A stretch of DNA of 64,000 nt from Massilia forsythiae (GTDB lineage: Bacteria; Pseudomonadota; Gammaproteobacteria; Burkholderiales; Burkholderiaceae_D): assembly GCF_012849555.1 (NCBI RefSeq), contig NZ_CP051685.1, positions 3,286,001-3,350,000 on the forward strand, given 5' to 3'. Position numbers and translations under genes: made by a program. Of the stretch, positions 53,661 to 63,300 are shown in pieces; position 1 is the stretch's first letter; every line of letters begins with the position of its first letter. The notes beneath the pieces are model-generated. The model was given only the letters and a program-made list of their open reading frames with translations. It did no database searches and was not told where the DNA came from.

Positions 53661-55769
53661 TCAGAAGCTGCCGCCGTAGTCCGCGGTCTTGTCGCGCCAC
53701 AGCGTGTGGTAGTGGATGTCGGTGCCGTACACCACGCCCTGCTGCACCACGAACTCGATCCACACGCGCGGGCCGTCGATGCGGATGTACGAGTGCTGCG
53801 CATCCAGCGGCGCGGCGGCCGCGTTCGGGTAGGCGCCGAAGTCGGCCTTGCCGCCCTGGCCGACGCCGTAGGCGACATACGTCGCGGCCAGCGCGTCGTC
53901 GGCCAGGTAGGCGCCCAGCAGGGTGCTGGACACGTCCGCCGCCTGCGTATTCACCCAGGCCGCGATGGCCGCGCGCACATAGGATTGCTGGGCGGCGTTC
54001 ATGGCGCCGTACTGCAGCCCGCGGCCGCTGGTCGGATACGCCAGCGACTTGAAGTTGCCGTCGCTGTTGCCGGAGGCGCCCATGATCACGTCGGTGAAGG
54101 TGGTCGAGAGCTTGGCCGCCGCGGATGCCGTGCCGTCCGACTGGATCGCTTCGGCCAGGTCGTACACCGCCTTGCGCTGCTTTTCCATCGGCGCGTGCTG
54201 CACGCCGGCGCTGGCGGCGCTGGCGGTGACGCTGACCGCGCCGCTGGCGTCGACCGTCCAGTTGGGCGGCTCGACGCCGATGAAGGTCGGCGTGGCGCTG
54301 ACCTTGCCGGTGTTGTAGGTGATGTTGTAGGCCAGGTGGTGGCCGATCAGCTGCAGGATCCAGGGCGTCGTCTTCGACGGCGTGCCGACGAAGGCGATCG
54401 AGTACTGGCCGCTGCCGTAGCCGCCGGCGCCGCCGGTGCCGCCGGTGGGCGGCGTGCCGCCCGCGCCCGGATCGGTGCCGCTGGGCGGGGTGCCGCCGGT
54501 GCCCGGGTCGGTGCCGGTGGGCGGCGTACCGCCGGTGCCTGGGTCGGTGCCGGTGGGCGGGGTCCCGCCGCCGCCGCCGGGTGCAGTGCCGCCGCCGCTG
54601 GCCTGGGCATTCGCCAGCACCTCGTCGGCGGCGCGCAGTTCGTTCGCCAGTTCGATGCCGGTGGCGCTCAGCGCCTGGGCGATCACGGCGTTGGCGGCCG
54701 CCAGCTGGGCGCTGGTGAGGGCGGTGGTGTTCAGGCGCAGGCCATGGCGGTCGCCCGGCAGGTTGGTCCACTGGATGGCGTTGTCGAGCGTGTAGGCGAA
54801 CTGCACGGTGGTGGACGCCGTGCTGGAAGTCGCCACCGTCTTCTGGTCGCTCGAGAGCGTGGCGAGAAAGGCGTTGGCGGCGGCCACCACCGCCGCCGTG
54901 TTGATGCCCGAGGCCAGCACGTTGACGGCGAGCGCGGCGCCCGAACTGGTCACGCTGCCGGCGGTATTCTTGACCGTGACGGTATAGGTGCCGGCGCTGG
55001 CGCTGCTGGCGCTGGGGATGGTGTAGGCGGGGCCGGTGGCGCCGGCAATGGCGGTGCCGTTGCGGTACCACTGGTAGGCGATGCTAGTACCGTTGGCGGC
55101 GACCTTCAGCGTGGCGCTGGAGCCGGCATTCACCGTCAGCGCGGCCGGTTGGGTAGTGATGGCCGGCGCCGCCAGCGTGCTGCTCACCGTGATCGTGGCG
55201 GCGCTGCTGGTGACGCTGCCGGCGCTGTTGGTGACGGCCACCGTGTAGGCGCCGGCGGCGGCCGCATCGTAGCTCGGGCGGGTGGCGCCGGCAATCGCGG
55301 CGCCGTCCTTGTACCACTGGTAGCCGAGGCCGGCGCCGCCGGCTTCCACGCCCAGGGTTTGGCTGGTGCCGGTCAGGATCGTCGCCGACGCCGGCTGGGT
55401 GGTGATCGTCGGTGCATCGGTGACGGTGACGGTGGCGTTGGCGCTGCTGACCGAGCCGGTGGCATCGGTCACCACCACGTAATAGGTGCCGGCCGCGATG
55501 GCGGTGTAGCTGGCGGCGGTAGCGTCGGCGATGGCGGCGCCGTCCTTGTACCACTGGTAGGTCGCGCCGGTGCCGCTGGCGACCACCGACAGCACGGCGT
55601 TGCTGCCGCTGGCGATGACGGTCGATGCCGGCTGGCCGGTGATCGACGGCGCGCTGGCGGCGGTACTGCCGGTGCTGGTGCCGGTATTGCTGTCGTGGCT
55701 GCTGCAACCCGCGAGCAGCAGGGTCAGCGAGGCGGCGTAGGCGGCCAGGGGACGGTTGGACATCTTCAT
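53661..55769 (-). CDS. DUF3500 lipoprotein with three Ig-like domains, copy A
   Basis: A 702-residue lipoprotein: lipobox LLAGC, then three Ig-like repeats (TYQWYKDGAAIADAT; YQWYKDGAAIAGAT; YQWYRNGTAIAGAT), then the DUF3500 domain, which is interrupted by a 12-residue tandem repeat GGTPPTGTDPGT (about four copies). Conserved segments shared with copy B are TPWILQLIGHHLAYNITYN and TDIHYHTLWRDKTADYGG. GGAG 8 nt upstream supports the ATG at 55769. First gene of the duplicated four-gene cluster. Confidence 0.87.
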   Translation of the reverse strand: MKMSNRPLAAYAASLTLLLAGCSSHDSNTGTSTGSTAASAPSITGQPASTVIASGSNAVLSVVASGTGATYQWYKDGAAIADATAASYTAIAAGTYYVVVTDATGSVSSANATVTVTDAPTITTQPASATILTGTSQTLGVEAGGAGLGYQWYKDGAAIAGATRPSYDAAAAGAYTVAVTNSAGSVTSSAATITVSSTLAAPAITTQPAALTVNAGSSATLKVAANGTSIAYQWYRNGTAIAGATGPAYTIPSASSASAGTYTVTVKNTAGSVTSSGAALAVNVLASGINTAAVVAAANAFLATLSSDQKTVATSSTASTTVQFAYTLDNAIQWTNLPGDRHGLRLNTTALTSAQLAAANAVIAQALSATGIELANELRAADEVLANAQASGGGTAPGGGGGTPPTGTDPGTGGTPPTGTDPGTGGTPPSGTDPGAGGTPPTGGTGGAGGYGSGQYSIAFVGTPSKTTPWILQLIGHHLAYNITYNTGKVSATPTFIGVEPPNWTVDASGAVSVTASAASAGVQHAPMEKQRKAVYDLAEAIQSDGTASAAAKLSTTFTDVIMGASGNSDGNFKSLAYPTSGRGLQYGAMNAAQQSYVRAAIAAWVNTQAADVSSTLLGAYLADDALAATYVAYGVGQGGKADFGAYPNAAAAPLDAQHSYIRIDGPRVWIEFVVQQGVVYGTDIHYHTLWRDKTADYGGSF
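54435..54575. repeat. 36-bp tandem repeat inside DUF3500 copy A
   Basis: About four copies of a unit coding for GGTPPTGTDPGT in the minus strand, between the Ig-like and DUF3500 cores. The 36-bp period keeps the frame. Copy B has no such linker. Confidence 0.75.
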
Positions 55770-56040
55770 GATTCGGACTCCGTGGTGGTCGATGGGCCGG
55801 AGTCTAGTCAATGTATGTACCTCGTTACGCGGCCTTGGCGCGCTTTTGCAGGGTTTTACGCCGCTTTACAAAGGGTGCGGCGGCAAAGCGACGGCGGCGT
55901 CGTTGGCAGGCGCGGGATGCGCGCGCAAGCGTTTGCGGTAATCCGATGGCGAGGTGCGCAGCGCCGCGCGCGTGGGTTGGAGGCGGCCGGCGCCTGACAT
56001 GCGTTGATGCGATCGCGCCGCGCCTTGGCGGTCGGATGCG

Positions 56041-56169
56041 TCAGCCCGGCTTCAACCCGGCCTGTTCCATCGCATAGCGGGTCACCAATGACGCCAGCAG
56101 GGCCGTGATACCGATGAACCACCATTTGCGTTCGAGCCTGGATGCCAGATCGATCCGGTTGATTGTCAT
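56041..56169 (-). CDS. Possible 42-aa single-helix membrane peptide
   Basis: A short frame MTINRIDLASRLERKWWFIG followed by a hydrophobic stretch (ITALLASLVTRYA) and EQAGLKPG. The basic pre-helix and single membrane helix look protein-like, but there is no ribosome-binding site. The same frame is open for 38 further codons upstream, again without a signal. Low-confidence; it could also be the degraded end of a larger gene. Confidence 0.3.
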   Translation of the reverse strand: MTINRIDLASRLERKWWFIGITALLASLVTRYAMEQAGLKPG

Positions 56170-56385
56170 ATCGGCAATCAGACGCGCAAACGGATTTCGG
56201 TGGAGGCTTGCCGCTGTGAGGCCCCCAACTAGCCTCTGCTGCAGTCGGCCAACGGCCGGGTCAGGCCTCGGTGTGCTGCGCATGAACAGAGTGCAGAATG
56301 GTGTTGGCTTGTGGCAACAAAAATGATTCCGTAGGGATATAAGGTGTCATACTTTAGGTTACCTGCAGTCGTTGGCATCACGAAC

Positions 56386-56439
56386 TATGGAGAACTTGAG
56401 CTGTCTCTGCGGCAAGCAGATGTAGGCGGACTCTCCATA
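56386..56439 (+). other. Inverted repeat in the collar-gene leader
   Basis: TATGGAGA (56386-56393) and TCTCCATA (56432-56439) are perfect inverted repeats around a 38-nt loop that itself contains CTGCGGCAAGCAG-like pairing. If transcribed it would form a two-tier hairpin about 70 nt upstream of the collar-protein start. Not matched to any riboswitch class I know. Confidence 0.4.
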
Positions 56440-56507
56440 CGGTGCAGTGCCGGGCTTGGTTTCTAACGCGATCGTATCCGCCTTCACATCATCCCTTGGA
56501 GATAACA

Positions 56508-57329
56508 ATGTACAAACAGCATCAGCGAGCAAAGCGCGCGGCCATCCTCGTCGCGGCACTGGCCGCCTCACCCCTGATGGCCAAGGCCTGCGGCACCGAC
56601 CCGACGATTGGCGAAGTGTGCGTGGTGGCATTCAGCTGGTGCCCGCAGGGCTACCTCCCGGCCGATGGCCGCAGCTTGGCCGTGACGCAGTATCAGGCGA
56701 TATTTTCCCTGATCGCCTTCAGCTACGGCGGCAACGGCAGCTCGCAGTTCAATCTCCCCGACCTGCGCGGACGCGTTCCGGTCGGTCTCGGCACAGGCCC
56801 GAACATGACCCCGGTTACCCTGGGCCAGCAGGTCGGCCAGCAGAGCCTCACGCTGACAATGCAACAAACGCCGGTGCCGTCGCATGCCCACCCCGCAACG
56901 TTCACGGGCACCGGCGGTGGCAGCGTCACAGTGCCGGCCACGCCGGGCAGCCAGGTGATCAGCGCAGCGCTCCCGGTCAGCCCGGCGGTGGGCACCGTGA
57001 GCGGCACGGTCGCGGCCCTCGGCCCGAACCAGCAAGGCTATCTGGCCGGCGTATCAAGCTCGGTGGGTCCGGATGCGGCCACCGTGACCGGCCCGTACAC
57101 GACGACGGCGCCCGGTACGAATGCCGGTACGCTGAAGGCCACGGTCACGGTCAACGGCACCCCGCCATCGCCTGAAATCAAGATTCCCAACGTCGGCATT
57201 ACCGGCGGCACGGTCGGCGTCGGCGCGAACGCTCCGGTGGTGGCGACGCAGCCGGTCTCCACCCAATCGCCGGGACTGGGCATGAACGCATGCATCGCCA
57301 TCACCGGTATCTATCCCAACCGTCCCTGA
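56508..57329 (+). CDS. Exported phage-tail-collar domain protein (MdpB-like)
   Basis: A 273-residue secreted protein with an N-terminal signal (AAILVAALAASPLMAKA) followed by a phage tail collar domain (FSWCPQGYLPADGRSLAVTQ; FSLIAFSYGGNGSSQFNLPD; LRGRVPVGLGTGPNM). Such 'microcystin-dependent protein'-type proteins occur widely in bacteria outside prophages. The C-terminal half is Gly/Thr/Val-rich and beta-repetitive, ending IAITGIYPNRP. GGAG 7 nt upstream fixes the ATG. Forty-five bases upstream of the giant surface-protein gene, same strand. Confidence 0.88.
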   Translation: MYKQHQRAKRAAILVAALAASPLMAKACGTDPTIGEVCVVAFSWCPQGYLPADGRSLAVTQYQAIFSLIAFSYGGNGSSQFNLPDLRGRVPVGLGTGPNMTPVTLGQQVGQQSLTLTMQQTPVPSHAHPATFTGTGGGSVTVPATPGSQVISAALPVSPAVGTVSGTVAALGPNQQGYLAGVSSSVGPDAATVTGPYTTTAPGTNAGTLKATVTVNGTPPSPEIKIPNVGITGGTVGVGANAPVVATQPVSTQSPGLGMNACIAITGIYPNRP

Positions 57330-57374
57330 ACACCCGCCATCCATTCAACGAAAAAAAAACGCAAAGAAACGACG

Positions 57375-60300
57375 ATGATGAACCGCGCCATGTCCTTCTC
57401 CCAGCCAAACTTCCAGTTTCCATTGCAGCAAGGAGGAACCGCCGCGGTTCGCCTGCGCGCGGCCGACCCTGCCGTCAATGGCGGTAACAAGGCTGCCGTA
57501 CTGGTCGACGCCGCGCTGGACGACCGCCAGATGCTGTTCGCCGGTGCGCCGGCCGGCAACGAAGTCGTCGAATTCGGCGGCACGCACGACGGTCTGGCCC
57601 AGCTGGTGGGCTGGGCCGCGACGGGCGAAGGCTATGGCGCGCTGCACCTGCTGTGCCACGGCGGCCCGGGCCGCTTGCAGCTCGGCGCACGCACGCTGGA
57701 CCGTGCCGCGCTGGCCGACCAGGACGTGCGCGACGCCCTGGCGGCGATCGGCCTGTCGCTGCGTGCGGACGGCAGCGTGCTGCTGTACGGCTGCCATGTG
57801 GCGCAAGGCGCCGAAGGCGAGGCCTTCGTGGCCGAACTGGCAGGGGCGCTGGGCGTGCCGGTGGCGGCATCGGCCGGCGCGGTCGGTGCGGCGGCGCTCG
57901 GCGGCGCATGGCGCCTCCAGCATGCGAGCGGCGCGGCGGCGGCGGGAACGCTGGCATGGCCGGGCTATGCGCACACGCTCACGATCGCATCGAACACCAC
58001 GACTTTCTCGACGATCGCCGCCACGTACTACCAGCAACAGGCAGGCGGTTATGATCCGTCGACGGTCATCCTGACGCAAGCGGACGTCGCATCGACCGGC
58101 TGGGACGTGGAAACCAAATCGACCAGTTCCGCATCGTCGTTCGGCATACGCGGCTACAACGGCACGGGGTACGGCGCCGACGACGGCACGTCGCTTCGCT
58201 TCATTGCCACCGACATCGACTACGTCGTCTTCCGGTCCAACGCCAAGGGCTTCTATTTCGACCTTACCCAATTCTCGCTGCGGAATAACGTCAACGCCGA
58301 TTTCCAGCTCCAGGCGCTGGATATCGACGGCAACGCCAAGGGAAGCGCGGTCTCGTTTTCGCTCACCGGGACCTCGCTCAACGGCGGCGCGTTTTCGCAG
58401 TTCAACGTTGGCGGCAACGCCGACTTCGATCAGATCTATGGCTTCAAGCTGACGTTCTCGACGGCAAATGACGCACCGTTCTTCGACAACGTGATCGTCG
58501 AAAACATCGTGGTCCCCGGCGCCGTTCCCACCACGACGGTAACGAGCGCCGCATTGTCCGCCGACACCGGTCCCGACAGTACCGACTTCATCACCAACAG
58601 CGCGGCACAGACGGTCGCCGGCTACCTGAGCGCCAACCTGGCCAGCGGCGAAAAAGTCGAGGTGTCGTATGACAATGGCCTGCACTGGAGCGACGCCAAC
58701 TTCACCGTCGGCAGGAACGACTGGAGCGCGAGCACGACACTGTTCGGCAGCGATACCTTCCAGGCCCGCGTGACCAACAGCGGCGGCAGCAGCACGGCCT
58801 TCACGCACGCTTATTCGCTGGACACCTCCGCCCCGGCGGCACCGTCGCTCGCCCTCGCCCCCGCCAGCGACAGCGGCATTTCCAGCAGCGACGGCATCAC
58901 CAACGTCGCCACGCCGGTATTCAAGGGCAGCGCCGAAGCCGGCGCCACCGTGGTCCTGGTCGACAGCGACGGCGCCACCGTGGTCGGCAGGACGGTCGCC
59001 GCCGGCGACGGCAAGTGGTCGGTGGCGACCACGGCGCTGGCCGAGGGCGCGCACACCATCACCGCCAAGGCGGCCGACCTGGCCGGCAACATCAGCGCGG
59101 CGTCCGCCGGCGCCGCCGTGAACATCGACCTGACCGCCCCGGCGGCCAAGGTGAACGCGGCCGCGCTGTCGCAAGACACCGGCGCCTCCGCCACCGACAT
59201 GGTGACCGCGCAAGCCGTCCAGACCATCGGCGGCACCCTGAGCGCCAGCCTGGGCGCCGACGAACGGGTCGAGGTCTCGCTCGACAACGGCACCACCTGG
59301 ACCACCGCCACCGCCGCCGGCGCCAGCGCCTGGTCGCTGGACGTCACCCTGGCCGGCGCCGACACGCTGCAGGTGCGCGTCATCGATGCCGCCGGCAACG
59401 CCGGCGCCGTCTACAAGCATGCCTACGTGCTGGACACGGTCGCGCCGGAGGCGCCGTCCATGCCCGACATGGACGACGCCTCCGACACCGGCACCTCGCA
59501 CAGCGACGACATCACCGGCAATACCACCCCGAGCTTCAGCGGGCTGGCGGAAAACGGCGCCACCGTGACCCTGTACGACGGCGCCCGTGCAGTCGGGTCC
59601 GGCGTCGTGGCGGACGGCGTCTGGCACATCACCAGCAGCGCACTGGCGGCGGGCAGCCACGGCATCGTCGCGCGCGCGACCGACCTGGCCGGCAACGTCA
59701 GCGCGGCGTCGGACATCCTCAAGATCCAGGTCGTCACCGACGCGCCCACCACCGGCATCAAGTCGCTGGCGTTGTCGGCCGACAGCGGCGGCTCCGCCAC
59801 CGATTTCATTACCAACACGGCGGCGCAAACCATCGCCGGACGGCTGGACGCCGGCCTGGCCGACGGCGAGCGCGTCGAGGTGTCGCTCGACGGCGGCGTG
59901 CATTGGACCACCGCCAGCGCCGACGGCGACGCCTGGTCGCTGGGTGGCATCACCCTGGCGGCCGGCAGCAGCACCATCGCGGTGCGCGTGGCCAACGCGG
60001 TCGACAATGCCGGCCCGGTCTACCTGCAGGACGTCACGCTCGACACCGTCGCGCCCACCCTGTCGATCGCCAGCGACGTCGCGCGCCTGAAGGCGGGCCA
60101 GAGCGCCACCATCACCTTCACCTTCAGCGAAGACCCGGGCATGTCCTTCCACTGGGACGGCAACGGCGGCAGCGTGGTCGTCAGCGGCGGCACGCTGTCG
60201 GCCCTCGCGGGCGACGGCCCGGTGCGCACCGCCGTGTTCACGCCGGACGCCGACACCAACGGCGGCAGCGCCAGCATCACGGTGCCGGCCGGCAGCTACC

Positions 60301-63300
60301 AAGACCTGGCCGGCAATGCGGGCAGCGCCGGCGTCTCGCCCGCGCTGAGCTTCGACACGCTGGCGCCGGCCGCGCCGAGCGCGCCGCTGCTGGCCGCCGG
60401 CAGCGATACCGGCATCTCCGCCAGCGACAACCTCACCGCCAACGAGCGCCCGACCTTCAGCGGCAGCGCCGAGTCCGGCGCCACCGTGATCCTGCGCGAC
60501 GCCGACGGCAGCGTGATCGGCAGCGGCATCGCGGTCGACGGCGCATGGTCGATCGTCCCGAGCGCGCGCCTGGCGCAGGGCGCGCACGCGATCAGCGCCA
60601 GCGCGGTCGATAGCGCCGGCAACGCCAGCGCCGCCAGCGGCGCGCTGAACCTCGTCATCGACAGCGTCGCACCCACGCTGACGATCAAGAGCAGCATCGC
60701 CTACCCGAAGGCGGGCGACACCCCCTTGATCACCTTCACCTTCAGCGAAGACCCGGGCAAGACCTTCAATGCGCACGACATCAGCGTCGAGGGCGGCACG
60801 CTGAGTGAGCTGAGCAGCATCGGCGCGGTGCGCACCGCCGTGTTCACGCCGCAGGACGGCGTCGACGGCGGCGTGGCCAGCATCCGGGTCGAGGCCGGCG
60901 CCTATACCGATGCCGCGGGCAATGCCGGCGGCGCCGGCTCGGTCGCGCTGGTCTACGACACCCAGGCCCCGGCGGCGCCGTCCGTGCCCGACCTGGACGA
61001 CGCCTCCGACACCGGCACGTCGGACACCGACAACATCACCGGCAACACCACGCCGACCTTCAACGGCAGCGCCGAGATCGGCGCCACCGTCGACCTGTAC
61101 GACGGCAAGACCAAGATCGGTTCCGCCGTCGCTACCTATGGCCTGTGGTCGATCACCAGCACCACGCTGGCGGCCGGCAGCCACGACATCGTCGCTATCG
61201 CGACCGATGCGGCCGGCAACGTCGGCCCCGCATCGGAGGCGCTGACCATCACCGTGGTCACCGACGGCCCGACCACCGCCGTCTCGACCGTGGTGTTTTC
61301 CGCCGACGGCGGCGCCTCCAGCACCGACTTCGTCACCAGCGTGGCGCCGCAGAACCTGTCCGGCACCCTGGGCGCGCCATTGGTAAAAGGCGAGTTCGTC
61401 GAGGTCTCGGTCGACGGCGGCCAGCACTGGATCACGGCATCGGCCGACGGCCAGGCCTGGTCGCTGCCGGTCTTGCTCGCGCAGGGCGCCAACCAGATCA
61501 AGGTGCGCGTCAGCGACGCCGTCGGCAACAGCGGCCCGGTGCATACCCAGGCCTACATCCTCGACACCGTCGCCCCGAGCGTGGCCATCACCAGCGACCG
61601 GGCGCAGCTGAAGGTGGGCGAGACGGCGACCATCACCTTCACCTTCAGCGAGGATCCGGGCGCGTCGTTCGCCTGGGACGGCCAGGCCGGCAGCCTCGCC
61701 GTCAGCGGCGGCACCCTGTCGGCGCTGTCGGGCAGCGGCCTGGTGCGCGTGGCCACCTTCACCCCGGCCGCCGGCGTCGACGACGGCTTGGCCGGCATCA
61801 CGGTGGCCGCCGGCGCCTATGCCGACGCCGCCGGCAACGGCGGTGCGGCAGCCAGCATGCCGCCGCTGCATGTCGATACCCGGGCGCCGGGCGCACCCTC
61901 GGCGCCGGTGCTCGATCCCGGCAGCGACAGCGGCACCGCCGGCGACGGCATCACCGCCAACAATGCGCCGCTCATCACCGGCAAGGCCGATCCGTACAAC
62001 AGCGTCACGCTATACGACAGCGACGGCGTCACCGTGCTGGGCAACGCCATCGCCGATTCCCACGGCACCTGGCGCATCGCCAGCAGCACGCTGGGCGACG
62101 GCGTCCATACGCTCAGCGCGCGCCAGGCCGATGCCGCCGGCAACGTCTCCGCCGCCGGCGCACCGCTGTCATTGACGATCGACAGCACGATCCCGGCAGG
62201 CGTGGCGGCGCCGCGCCTGGACGCCGCCAGCGACAGCGGCACCGTCGGCGACGGCATCACCAGCGTGACCAAGCCGGTCTTCACCGGCACCGCCGAGGCG
62301 CTGGCGCAGGTGACGCTGTACGACAGCGACGGCCTCACCGTGCTCGGCACGGCGCAGGCCGGCGCCGACGGCAAGTGGAGCATCGCTTCCACCACGCTGG
62401 CCGAAGGCAAGCACGTCGTCAGCGCGCGCCAGGTCGACGGCGCCGGCAACGTGTCGGGCGCCGGCGCCGGCTTCGAAGTGACCATCGACAGCAAGGCGCC
62501 GGGCGCGCCGGCCGCACCCACGCTCAAGGCGTCCAGCGACACCGGCACCCTGGGCGACGGCATCACCGAAAACGCCAATCCGGTGTTCGAGGGCAGCGCC
62601 GAGCCGTTCGCGCTGGTGAAGCTGGTCGATACCGGCAGCGGCAAGCTGCTCGGTAGCGCGACCGCGGACCCCGACGGCAAGTGGAGCATCGCCGCCACCG
62701 GCCTGGCACTCGGCACGCACGCGATCAGCGCCACCCAGGTGGACGAAGCCGGCAACGCCTCGGCGGCGAGCGCGGTGTTCACGCTGCGCATCGACGCGCC
62801 GGCGGTCACGACGCCGCCAAGCACGCTGGTCGACGGCGTGCAGGTGACGACGCAGGCCGTCACCCTGCCGGGCGGCGCCAGCGGCACCGCGGTGCAGGTC
62901 CCGATCGTCACCGCCGACCGCGCCGAGAGCAGCGGCCAGGCCGGCGTGGCCGACATCCCGCTGGCCACCAGCAACGGCGCCAGCCTGCTGGTGGCGCAGC
63001 TGGCGCCGGGCTACGGCTTGAATGCGAGCGGGGCCAACGTGGCGGTCGCCAACGGGCTGGAGCACCTGATCAGCGCGATCATGGCCGCCACCCCCGGCCA
63101 CGACGCCGCCGACCAGGGCCACCTGACCGGCAACGGCAAGACCTACCTGGCCACGCTGGCGTCGGAAGGCTCGCTGCTGGTCGAGACCGTGACTCCGGTC
63201 AGCACGGCCGGGGCGAGCGGCACGCTGACGCTGAGCGGCGCCGGCGCGCCGGCCGGCCAGCACGTGGCGCTGGTGATCGATGCCGGCGGCGTCGCCGCCG

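Larger units (their letters stand above)
55770..56507. other. Intergenic region with two minor signals, no confident gene
   Basis: A 738-bp gap between the outward-reading DUF3500 cluster and the collar-protein gene. The left part has only spurious GC-rich frames. The right part is less GC-rich and contains the leader of the collar gene, including the inverted repeat at 56386-56439 and a 42-codon frame at 56041-56169 described separately. No tRNA or known riboswitch was recognised. Confidence 0.55.

Noticed and set aside
57345..61871. Long antisense frame across the giant repeat gene (about 1,500 codons)
   Set aside because: It mirrors the Ig-like repeats of the sense strand and has no ribosome-binding site or family match; the sense strand has DUF4347, Ig and DUF4214 domains.
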